Source: Streptomyces populi
Lineage (GTDB): Bacteria > Actinomycetota > Actinomycetes > Streptomycetales > Streptomycetaceae
Assembly (NCBI RefSeq): GCF_002911015.1
Contig: NZ_KZ626920.1
Span: 1 to 38,712 of the forward strand
DNA: 38,712 bases
Reading direction: 5' to 3'
The position numbers and the translations under genes are program-made. The notes under the pieces were generated by a model. The model did not search any database. It worked only from the letters and a program-made list of their open reading frames with translations, and was not told the origin of the DNA. How positions within the stretch are numbered: position 1 is the stretch's first letter; every line of letters begins with the position of its first letter. Shown here one piece after another: positions 15,551 to 22,587 of the stretch.

Positions 15551-16605
15551 GGCCGCCGCCCCCTCTCGAGCGGTACGGCCCAGGCCCCCACGGCGCCCGC
15601 CTCGAGCAGCCGCTGCGTGACCCGGCCGGCCGCCCGCGGGGAGGCCAGCGCGAGGACACAGCCGCCCAGGCCGCCACCGGTGATCTTGGCGCCGTGGCTG
15701 CCCGCCGCGAGCGCGGCGTGCACCAGCGCGTCGATACGGCCGGTGCTCAGACCGGCGTCGCGCATGAGCTCGTGATAGTGCGTCAGCTGGGTGCCGAGCT
15801 CCGCGTCCCGCCCCTCGGCCAGGGCCCGGGCGGCCCGGCCGGCGAGCCGGGCCGCCCGCCGCACGAACGCCTCCCGGGCACCGGCCCGCCGCCCGAATCC
15901 CGCGCGCAGCAGCTCGCCCGCCTCCTTGGTGCCGCCCGCGGTGCCACTGTCGGCGACGATGAACACGCCGTCGCAGCCGACGGCCAGCGGACGGGCCCGG
16001 CCCGCCCGGAACAGCAGCGGCGCCGAGGCGCCCACGGTCATGGCGTCGACGCCGCTGGCCCGGCCGTGCGTCACGTTCTCGGCCGTCTGCACCAGGTCGA
16101 ACGCCATGTCCTCGGACAGTTCACGCCCGAACAGTCCGGCGAGGGCCAGCACCACGGCGCGCGAGTTCGCCGCGCTCGAGCCGAGTCCGCGGCCGGGCGG
16201 GATCCCGCCGTCCAGACACACCTCCAGGGGCGATCCGTCGTGCACCCCCGTCCGCTCCCTGAACGCGCCGACGAGCCGGCGCAGGCCGTGGCAGGCCCGG
16301 TCCACGACCGCCCGCGGCGCGGAGCCCGGCACCGTGAACGACAGCCCGTCCCCGTCGCCGGGGTGCGAGGACCGTCGGGCCCGTGCCGTGACCGTCAGCT
16401 GCGGCACCGGAAGAGCGAGCGCCGGAGCGCCGTAGACGACCGCGTGCTCGCCGAGCACGATGGCCTTCGCGTGGGCGCGGCCGACACCGACCGCGCCGCC
16501 GCCCGGGTGCGCGCCCGGCGCTTTCGCCGCGCCCGCCGTTCCCGCTGCCCCCTCCACTGAGGCCGGTAGAGTCAACGCACTCAGCTCCCCTTGTCGTTTG
16601 CGCAT
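15547..16605 (-). CDS. mvaK1: Mevalonate kinase
   Basis: A 352-residue GHMP kinase phosphorylating mevalonate. Motifs: GRAHAKAIVLGEHAVVYG (about 43-60), the ATP loop GRGLGSSAANSRAVVLAL, ASGVDAMTVGAS, and ITGGGLGGCVLAL near the C-terminus. ATG 16605 (MRKRQGELSALTLPAS) is chosen because this N-terminus matches the Streptomyces CL190 enzyme as I remember it; the frame is open to 16635 but without conservation. No clear ribosome site precedes 16605, so translation may depend on the upstream HTH gene 70 bp away. It heads the mevalonate block. Confidence 0.94.
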   Translation of the reverse strand: MRKRQGELSALTLPASVEGAAGTAGAAKAPGAHPGGGAVGVGRAHAKAIVLGEHAVVYGAPALALPVPQLTVTARARRSSHPGDGDGLSFTVPGSAPRAVVDRACHGLRRLVGAFRERTGVHDGSPLEVCLDGGIPPGRGLGSSAANSRAVVLALAGLFGRELSEDMAFDLVQTAENVTHGRASGVDAMTVGASAPLLFRAGRARPLAVGCDGVFIVADSGTAGGTKEAGELLRAGFGRRAGAREAFVRRAARLAGRAARALAEGRDAELGTQLTHYHELMRDAGLSTGRIDALVHAALAAGSHGAKITGGGLGGCVLALASPRAAGRVTQRLLEAGAVGAWAVPLERGRRP

Positions 16606-16675
16606 CGAGACCGCCATCGTCACGAAGGAGTCCACGCCTTTTCCGGCGCGCTCTTTCGCGAAGATCCAGGCAACG

Positions 16676-16861
16676 TCAGAGCTGACGCTGCAGAGCGATC
16701 CGGGTGAGTTCCTCGATGTCGAATTCCGAGCGGCATCCGGGTGTGCCGTACCGGGTGATCTTTCCGCGGCTCACCCACTTCCGGATGGTCGCTTCCTTCA
16801 CTCCCACGGCAAGCGCCGCCACATTCGTGGGAACGAGCCGGTGACGGGGTGGCTTGATCAT
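16676..16861 (-). CDS. Small MerR/BldC-type helix-turn-helix protein
   Basis: A 61-residue protein consisting of essentially one winged-helix DNA-binding domain of the MerR/excisionase/BldC class. VAALAVGVKEATIRKWVSRG forms the HTH, and KITRYGTPGCRSEFDIEEL the wing and following strand. It starts at ATG 16861, overlapping the stop of the zinc-finger gene as ATGA, so the two proteins are made together and probably act together. The pair resembles OvmW/OvmZ-like regulators I remember from angucycline-type clusters; I cannot confirm orthology here. It lies 70 bp upstream of the mevalonate kinase gene on the same strand, suggesting control of, or co-transcription with, the mevalonate operon. Confidence 0.8.
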   Translation of the reverse strand: MIKPPRHRLVPTNVAALAVGVKEATIRKWVSRGKITRYGTPGCRSEFDIEELTRIALQRQL

Positions 16862-17493
16862 GCGCTGACGCCCTTTCGCTGCCGCTCCACGAGCCGCCGC
16901 AGAACGAGCAGCTCGTGCATCTTCCAGGAATGTCCGGCCGAGCAGCCGACGCTGCCGTCCGCCGGCCTCCTGCTTTTCTGGTGCTGTGGAAAAGCACTGA
17001 TCGTTCCGTTGCAGCCCTCCACGACGCACGTGCGGATGAGCGCCTGGAGACCGCCGGGGTCGGGGTCGACGATGCGGCGCAGTTCGCCGGCGAGGCCCTC
17101 GATCTCGTCCGCGAACTCGGCGGCCGGGGGCTGCGCGGTGAGCCAGGCGAGATGACGGGCCAGGAAACGTGCCAGGTCCGGCACGGTGCGCTTCGGCGCC
17201 ACGCGTCCGAGCCGCTCCACGACGAGCTCGGACCATGATTCGAGCACCGCGAGGATGTTGTGCCGGCTGTCCAGCACGGAGATGTCGAGGAAGTCGTTCC
17301 TGCGGCTTCCGGAGACCTTGGTCGGATTCGTCCGCCGGGACGCCGGCGACACGTGGTGCAGGCATTCCTGGTGCAGATACGGCAGAGCGCGCAACTGACG
17401 CCCGACCTGCTCGACGCAGCCGGCGCACAGGAGGGGACCGGCGCAGGTGCGGATTCCCTCGGCATGGCATCTGGGGCATGAGTGAACCTGCAT
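16858..17493 (-). CDS. Zinc-finger-like regulatory protein paired with the mini-HTH (OvmZ-like)
   Basis: A 211-residue protein with Cys-rich ends: CPRCHAEG...CAGPLLCAGCVEQ at about 6-29, and CVVEGC followed by a GCSAGHSW motif at about 155-190. The helical middle (VVERLGRVAPKRTVPDLARF) has no recognisable enzyme motif. The Cys pairs suggest two zinc sites. Start ATG 17493 has a strong TTGAAGGAG ribosome site. It is translationally coupled to the 61-residue HTH gene. Such zinc-finger plus small-HTH pairs occur in other Streptomyces secondary-metabolite clusters, where they are thought to activate together; that link is from memory. It is transcribed divergently from the creE-like gene. No function can be proved from sequence alone. 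Confidence 0.7.
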   Translation of the reverse strand: MQVHSCPRCHAEGIRTCAGPLLCAGCVEQVGRQLRALPYLHQECLHHVSPASRRTNPTKVSGSRRNDFLDISVLDSRHNILAVLESWSELVVERLGRVAPKRTVPDLARFLARHLAWLTAQPPAAEFADEIEGLAGELRRIVDPDPGGLQALIRTCVVEGCNGTISAFPQHQKSRRPADGSVGCSAGHSWKMHELLVLRRLVERQRKGVSA

Positions 17494-17640
17494 CGAGTCT
17501 CCTTCAATTCAGATCCGCAGGGGAATTCCGCCGCCCGGCCCCGGCCCGCCGGCGTATTGCGGCGAGCCCGGAGACCTCCTTCGCAGCGGTGTACCGGAGT
17601 GCGTCCGATGAGAACGTACGGACGGGCGGTGGAGTCCCTC

Positions 17641-17682
17641 TCAAGCCTCGTTCGGGAATCGCTCGGCGAATTCCCTCGAGCC
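17641..17682 (+). promoter_or_regulatory. SARP-type direct repeats upstream of creE-like gene
   Basis: TCAAGCC (17641), TCGGGAA (17652) and TCGGCGA (17663) are at exact 11-bp spacing, with TCGAGCC at 17676 slightly out of register. They lie in the 256-bp divergent region, about 70-110 bp before GTG 17750. A clear -10 was not found; TGATCG at 17706 is the best candidate. The site suggests SARP control of the nitrous-acid genes. Confidence 0.5.
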
Positions 17683-17749
17683 GACTTCCAGCGGAATCCG
17701 AGCCCTGATCGAGCGCCCGTGCCGACGCTTACGGCGACAAGGAGGCGCT

Positions 17750-19867
17750 GTGTCTGGAACGCACGGAGGAGAAACCCCGCCCGGCATCGCACGCACCGCA
17801 GGACAGCCCTTGCCGGCGGCCGCACCGCCGGCCCCGCACGATCCGGCCCCACGACTTCAGGTGTGCCTGGTCGGCGCCGGCCCCCGGGGCCTGTCCGTAC
17901 TGGAACGGCTCTGCGCACAGGAGCGCAAGTCCCCCCGCCGGGCCGCGGTCACGGTGCACGTCGTCGACCCCGGCCCGCCCGGCCCGGGACGGGTGTGGCG
18001 GCCCACGCAGTCCCGCCACCTGCTGATGAACACCGTCTCGTCGCAGGTCACCGTCTACACCGACGCCAGTGTGCGCATCGAGGGGCCGCTGGCCGAGGGG
18101 CCGAGCCTGTACCAGTGGGCCAAGGCACTGGAGGCAAGGACCCTCGAGCCCGGCTCCGAGGCCGCCCACGACACGGAGATCCTCGCCGAGGCGCACCGCC
18201 TGGAGCCCGACGGCTACCCCACCCGCGCGCTCTACGGCTGCTACCTGGCCTGGGTGTTCCGGCAGGTGGTCGCCAACGCCCCGGCGCACGTGACGGTGCA
18301 GCCGCACCCGCTGCGGGCGATCGCCCTGGAGGACGGCGGCACCGGGGCACCACGGCCGCAGACCGTCGTGCTCGAGAACGGCACCCGGCTGACCGGCCTG
18401 GACGCGGTCGTCCTCGCCCAGGGCCATGTGCAGGCACGACCCACCGAGACCGAACGGGAACTGACGCGGTTCGCCGCCCGGCACCGGCTGACCTACCTGC
18501 CGCCGGCCAACCCGGCCGATGTCGACCTGACGGACATCGGGCCCGGCGAGGACGTGCTGGTACGCGGGCTCGGGCTCAACTTCTTCGACTACCTGGCCCT
18601 GTTCACCCACGGCCGCGGCGGCGTCTTCACCCGGGCCGGGGGCCGGCTCGTCTACCGGCCCTCGGGCCGCGAACCGCGCCTGCACGCCGGATCCCGGCGC
18701 GGCGTGCCCTACCAGGCGCGCGGCGAGAACCAGAAGGGCGCCCACGGCCGCCACCGTCCCCGGCTGCTGACCGCCGGATACATCACCCGGCTGCGCGCCG
18801 GACAGCCGCACCGGGGCGCCATCGACTTCGCCGCCGACCTGTGGCCGCTCATCTCCAAGGAGGTGTGCGGCGTCTACTACGCGACCCTGCTCACGGCACG
18901 CGGTGAACTCCCCGCAACCGTGGAGGAGTTCACCGAGAACTACCTGCACGCCGAACCGGGCGCGGCCGAGGACCGGCTCCTGGACGCCACCGGGATCGAG
19001 CCCGCCGGACGCTGGGACTGGGAACACCTCGCCCGCCCGTACGGCCCCCACGTCCTGCGCGACCGGGCCGCCTTCCGCGACTGGCTGCGCGGCCACCTCG
19101 ACGACGACGTCCGCCTGGCCCGCCAGGGCAACGTCGAGGGACCGGTCAAGGCCGCCCTCGACGTCCTGCGCGACCTGCGCAACGAGCTGCGGCTCGCCGT
19201 CGACCACGCCGGGCTCACCGCCGCCTCCCACCGCGACGACCTCGACCACTGGTACACACCGCTCAACGCCTACCTGTCCATCGGCCCCCCGGCCTCCCGC
19301 ATCGAGGAGATGGCCGCGCTCATCGAGGCGGGCGTCCTGGACGTGACCGGACCGGGCCTGCGCGTCACGGCCGACGCCCACGACCCGCTCGGCCCCTGCT
19401 TCACCGCCACCTCGAGCGCGATCGGGGACGTACGGGTGCGGGCCACGGCGCTCATCGAGGCCCGGCTGCCCGAGATCGACCTGCGGCGCACCGCGGACCC
19501 GCTGATGGGCCAGCTGCTGCGCACCGGGCAATGCCGTGCCCACCGCATCCCCGGCGCGGACGGCACCGCGTACGAGACCGGCGGCCTCGCGGTGACCGAG
19601 CGGCCCTTCCACCTCATCGACGCCCAGGGCACACCGCATCCACGGCGCTTCGCCTACGGGGTGCCCACCGAGTCCGTGCACTGGGTCACCGCGGCCGGCA
19701 TCAGACCCGGCGTCGGCTCCGTCACCCTCGAGGACTCCGACGCCATCGCCGCGGCGGTCCTCGCCCTGCCCGGCCTCCCCTTCGTGCCCCCACCGCCGGG
19801 CCCGAGGCGAACGGCCCCGCCCGCCTCCACCGCACCCCCGTCCCCGAACGCGAAGGCGAGCAGATGA
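17750..19867 (+). CDS. creE: FAD-dependent aspartate N-oxygenase, CreE-like (nitrosuccinate-forming)
   Basis: A 705-residue flavoprotein. After a Pro/Ala-rich leader of about 34 residues, QVCLVGAGPRGLSVLERL (37-54) is the FAD-binding Rossmann motif. HLLMNTVSSQVTVYTD and VLRDRAAFRDWLRGHL fit the large FAD/NAD(P)-binding family that includes CreE of cremeomycin biosynthesis. CreE oxidises L-aspartate in steps to nitrosuccinate. The assignment rests strongly on the next gene, an ATGA-overlapping CreD-like lyase: the CreE-CreD pair is the known aspartate-nitrosuccinate route to nitrous acid. Start GTG 17750 follows AAGGAGG. SARP-type repeats lie upstream. The symbol is by homology to the cremeomycin gene. 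Confidence 0.82.
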   Translation: MSGTHGGETPPGIARTAGQPLPAAAPPAPHDPAPRLQVCLVGAGPRGLSVLERLCAQERKSPRRAAVTVHVVDPGPPGPGRVWRPTQSRHLLMNTVSSQVTVYTDASVRIEGPLAEGPSLYQWAKALEARTLEPGSEAAHDTEILAEAHRLEPDGYPTRALYGCYLAWVFRQVVANAPAHVTVQPHPLRAIALEDGGTGAPRPQTVVLENGTRLTGLDAVVLAQGHVQARPTETERELTRFAARHRLTYLPPANPADVDLTDIGPGEDVLVRGLGLNFFDYLALFTHGRGGVFTRAGGRLVYRPSGREPRLHAGSRRGVPYQARGENQKGAHGRHRPRLLTAGYITRLRAGQPHRGAIDFAADLWPLISKEVCGVYYATLLTARGELPATVEEFTENYLHAEPGAAEDRLLDATGIEPAGRWDWEHLARPYGPHVLRDRAAFRDWLRGHLDDDVRLARQGNVEGPVKAALDVLRDLRNELRLAVDHAGLTAASHRDDLDHWYTPLNAYLSIGPPASRIEEMAALIEAGVLDVTGPGLRVTADAHDPLGPCFTATSSAIGDVRVRATALIEARLPEIDLRRTADPLMGQLLRTGQCRAHRIPGADGTAYETGGLAVTERPFHLIDAQGTPHPRRFAYGVPTESVHWVTAAGIRPGVGSVTLEDSDAIAAAVLALPGLPFVPPPPGPRRTAPPASTAPPSPNAKASR

Positions 19868-21330
19868 CCCCCTTCCCCGCCCACCTGGACGCCGGGCTGC
19901 TCTCACCGGTCAGGGCGGGCACCCCCGCCGAGGCCGCCGTGGGCGACGGAGCCTGGCTGCAGGCGATGCTCGACGCGGAGGCGGGCCTGGCCCGGGCCCA
20001 GGCCCGCTGCGGCACGGTGCCCGCCGCCGCGGCCCGGGCCATCACGGCCGCGGCACGCGCCGAACTGCTGGACGTACGGCAGCTGGCGCTGGCCGCGCGG
20101 GAGACCGCCAACCCGGTCGTGGCACTGGTCAAGGCCCTGACCGCGGTGGTCGCCGAACGCTCCCCGCAGGCCGCGGAGTTCGTGCACCGCGGCTCGACCA
20201 GCCAGGACGTCTTCGACACCGGCGCCATGCTGGTGGCCGCACGGACACTGCGCCTGATCGTCGCCGACCTGCGGGAGGCGGCCGCCTTTCTCGGGGACCT
20301 CGCCGCCGCCCACCGGGACACGGTGATGGCGGGCCGCACCCTGGCCCTGCACGCCGTGCCCACCACGTTCGGGCTCAAGGCGGCCGGCTGGCGCGAGCTG
20401 CTCCTGGACGCGGCCGAGCGCCTGGAACGCACCGCCCGCGACGGGCTTCCGGTGGCGCTCGGCGGCGCCGCGGGAACACTGGCCGGCTACCTGAGCCACG
20501 CGGGCGAGGACGCCGATCCCGCCGCCGTCCTCGAGGAACTCGGCGCCGCCTTCGCCGCCGAGACCGGCCTGGCCCGGCCCGTACTGCCCTGGCACGCCCT
20601 GCGCACCCCGATCGCCGACCTGGCGGCCGGGCTCGCGCACACGGCCGGCGCCCTCGGCAAGATCGCCGCGGACGTGCTGGTGCTCGTACGCACCGAGGTC
20701 GCCGAGGCCGCCGAGCCCGCCGTGGCGGGACGGGGCGCCTCCTCGGCGATGCCGCACAAACGCAACCCCGTGCTCGCCACCCTGATCCGCTCGGCCGCCC
20801 TCCAGGTCCCCGCCCTGGCCGCCGTGCTGCACCAGTGCCTGAGCGCCGAGGACGAACGCTCGGCCGGGGTGTGGCACGCCGAGTGGCAGCCGCTGCGCGA
20901 ATGCCTGCGGCTCACCGGCGGCGCCGCGCACACGGCCGTCGAACTCGCCCGCGGACTGACCGTCCACCCCGGCCGGATGCGCGCCAACCTGGAGGCGACC
21001 GGGGGACAGCTCGTCTCCGAACGGGTCGCCGCCGTCCTGGCGCCGCGCCTGGGCAAGGAGGCCGCCAGGGCGCTGCTCACCGAGGCCTCGCTCGGCGCGG
21101 CCGCATCCGGCCGGCCCCTGGCCGAGGTACTGGCCGAACTCCCGCGGCTGAAGGGCGTGCTGAGCCGCGAGGCGGCGGCGGCCCTGCTCGATCCCGCCGC
21201 GTACACCGGCGTCGCGGGCCCGCTGGTCGACCGGGCGCTCGCCGACCGCTCGCCCGGCGCTCGACAGGCGGTCGAGCCCCGGCCGGGCACCGCCTCGAGC
21301 GGCGTTGCCGGGGCGCACCGTGCTCCCTAG
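19864..21330 (+). CDS. creD: Nitrosuccinate lyase, CreD-like
   Basis: A 488-residue member of the aspartase/fumarase/adenylosuccinate-lyase superfamily, of the 3-carboxymuconate-cycloisomerase branch. VHRGSTSQDVFDTGAM (near 110) is the first catalytic block and GASSAMPHKRNPVLATLIR (291 onward, Ser293) the mobile signature loop. CreD splits nitrosuccinate into fumarate and nitrous acid. ATG 19864 overlaps the creE-like stop, so both are coupled. The nitrous acid would serve the diazotase-like ligase at 33114. The last 24 codons overlap an 11-bp SARP repeat set, and the TAG stop is itself the first half of a TAGGGT -10 box. A catabolic cycloisomerase is the alternative but does not fit the context. 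Confidence 0.85.
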   Translation: MTPFPAHLDAGLLSPVRAGTPAEAAVGDGAWLQAMLDAEAGLARAQARCGTVPAAAARAITAAARAELLDVRQLALAARETANPVVALVKALTAVVAERSPQAAEFVHRGSTSQDVFDTGAMLVAARTLRLIVADLREAAAFLGDLAAAHRDTVMAGRTLALHAVPTTFGLKAAGWRELLLDAAERLERTARDGLPVALGGAAGTLAGYLSHAGEDADPAAVLEELGAAFAAETGLARPVLPWHALRTPIADLAAGLAHTAGALGKIAADVLVLVRTEVAEAAEPAVAGRGASSAMPHKRNPVLATLIRSAALQVPALAAVLHQCLSAEDERSAGVWHAEWQPLRECLRLTGGAAHTAVELARGLTVHPGRMRANLEATGGQLVSERVAAVLAPRLGKEAARALLTEASLGAAASGRPLAEVLAELPRLKGVLSREAAAALLDPAAYTGVAGPLVDRALADRSPGARQAVEPRPGTASSGVAGAHRAP

Positions 21331-21333
21331 GGT
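21261..21333 (+). promoter_or_regulatory. SARP operator and promoter inside the 3' end of creD
   Basis: TCGACAG (21261), TCGAGCC (21272), a degenerate copy at 21283 and TCGAGCG (21294) are in 11-bp register. TTGCCG (21305-21310), in the same register, is a -35, followed after exactly 17 bp by TAGGGT (21328-21333). This is the best promoter in the window. Its transcript would start near 21340. Confidence 0.65.
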
Positions 21334-21339
21334 CTTCTC

Positions 21340-21497
21340 CGTCGCGCGGCGACCGCCGTACCGGCTGTTGCCGGGCCACCGGTTGCGCCGGTGGCTCTAC
21401 GAGCGGGTCGCGCACGCGGTACCCGCTCCGCGGGCGAGCGGGGCAGGGCGGCACGGGTGAGCAGGGGACGGCCACCCGTGCCGCCCCCTTTTTCTTT
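21340..21497 (+). ncRNA. Candidate SARP-controlled small RNA (or terminated leader)
   Basis: A good promoter (-10 at 21328) is followed by a strong intrinsic terminator ending about 21497, so a transcript of about 150-160 nt is predicted. Besides the terminator it can form CCACCGG-ttgcg-CCGGTGG (21377-21395) and AGCGGGT...ACCCGCT (21402-21427). No start codon with a ribosome site is visible inside. Read-through could make it the leader of the type III PKS operon about 1.1 kb downstream. Prediction from motifs only. Confidence 0.4.
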
Positions 21498-21500
21498 TCC
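21446..21500 (+). terminator. Intrinsic terminator after creE-creD
   Basis: GGGCGGCACGGGTG (21446-21459) and CACCCGTGCCGCCC (21473-21486) form a perfect 14-bp stem with a 13-nt loop, followed by CCTTTTTCTTTTCC. It is a textbook Rho-independent terminator, unusual in being so T-rich for this GC content. It ends the creE-creD transcript and the short RNA predicted from 21340. Confidence 0.9.
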
Positions 21501-22198
21501 TGCGGTACGCACCGGAGCCGCCCCTCACCTCGCCCGCACCCTGCCCGTGCGTCCCGCGCGCACCCTGTCCGTGCGTCCCGCGCCCGCACCCTGCCCGCCC
21601 CTCGCCTCGCCCGCGCCCTGGCCCGTGCGCCCCGCCCCTCACCCCGCCCGGCGCTCCGCCTCCCGTACCGGCCCGGCCGGGGCCGTCGGACGCTGCCGCC
21701 CGGCCGCGTACGGGCGCTCGCGCGGGCGTGCGTGAGCGGCCGGTGCCGCGCCGGGGCGCATGCGGGCCCCGGACCGCGGGTCCCGGCCGGGCCACCGCCT
21801 CGACGAGGCGGGCCGGACGCCAAGGCCCGGCGCGGGGGAGGGGCGGCGCGGGGGAGGGGCGGCATCGGCACGGACGACGGCCACCCGCCGGCCTGACACC
21901 CGGCACCCGACACCCGGCACCCGCACGTGCACGGCCGCCGCCGGTGAGCCCGCCGCTCCTTCTGCCGGCGCGGCGGCCCGGCGCGCACCGGACGCGCGGA
22001 CCCGGCATGCGCAGATCCGGCCGCCGCCCCGCCCGCCGCGGCGGCGCTACGGCCGTCGCCGTCCAGGACCCGGACTCCACCGGCGGCCGCCGCCGGGACG
22101 AGCGCGGCCGCGGCAGGCGGCTCCTGCCGTCCCGGCGCCCGCCTCGCCGCCGCGGGACCCGAGGCCCGGCCGGTGACGGCGGCCGCGCACGGGGCAAC
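21501..22198 (+). other. GC-rich non-coding stretch with short tandem repeats
   Basis: No credible gene is seen on either strand; open frames here are low-complexity Arg/Pro/Ala. The stretch holds an imperfect 24-26-bp repeat around GCACCCTGyCCGTGCGTCCC (21536, 21560, 21586). It also holds a perfect 16-bp tandem pair GGCGCGGGGGAGGGGC (21829-21844, 21845-21860) and a perfect 14-bp tandem pair ACACCCGGCACCCG (21896-21909, 21910-21923). It may be the remains of a deleted gene or a long spacer between two transcription units. Confidence 0.6.
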
Positions 22199-22212
22199 GT
22201 GACCCACGTCAC
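22199..22212 (+). promoter_or_regulatory. Crp-like palindrome upstream of the type III PKS gene
   Basis: GTGACCCACGTCAC is a GTGA-N6-TCAC palindrome, matching the Crp consensus known for Streptomyces (GTG-N6-GNCAC). It lies about 70 bp upstream of a TTGACG (22281-22286) that could be a -35 box, with a poor -10 around 22304. Crp is a cAMP-binding global regulator that also acts on antibiotic clusters. One 14-bp match in 38 kb is suggestive only. Confidence 0.4.
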
Positions 22213-22409
22213 TTCCGTCCGCTCTTGGCGGGGCGGCGACAGACATGTCACTATCTCAACACGCCACCCCTGCCCGAAAGTTGACGAGCGGCAGGCGATG
22301 AGGCACTTCACCTGACGGTCCGGACACGTCGTCCGATCAGACCGCTTCCGTGCCCGCTGCGGCACCCTTCTCCCCGCGATCCCCTCGCGATCCACCCTTT
22401 CCTCGCCCG

Positions 22410-22444
22410 CCCCGCCGCCGTCCGCGTTCCTCCGCGCGGCGGGG
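22410..22444 (+). repeat. Leader hairpin before the type III PKS gene
   Basis: CCCCGCCGC (22410-22418) pairs with GCGGCGGGG (22436-22444) around a 17-nt loop, followed by GGCTTT. If transcription starts after TTGACG at 22281 this lies in a leader of about 270 nt. The T-run is only three bases, so it would be at best a weak attenuator. A second possible start site is the CTCTAGAG at 22563-22570, close to the gene. Confidence 0.35.
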
Positions 22445-22587
22445 GGCTTTCGCATGCGCCGACGCCCCCGCACGGGGCCGGCGACACCACGCCCGTCCGC
22501 CGTACCGGCCAGGTCGGCTTCCGCACCCGTGCGCGGATCGCTCACGTACGCACGGAAAGCAGACTCTAGAGAAAGTGGACCCCAGGT

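Noticed and set aside
16655..16662. Palindrome TTCGCGAA upstream of mevalonate kinase, also at 3810-3817
   Set aside because: An 8-bp palindrome twice in 38 kb is not significant, and no known regulator was recognised.
21320..21460. Small open frame (GTG to TGA, 46 codons) across the predicted short RNA
   Set aside because: Its start lies upstream of the predicted transcription start, it has no ribosome site, and it ends inside the terminator stem.
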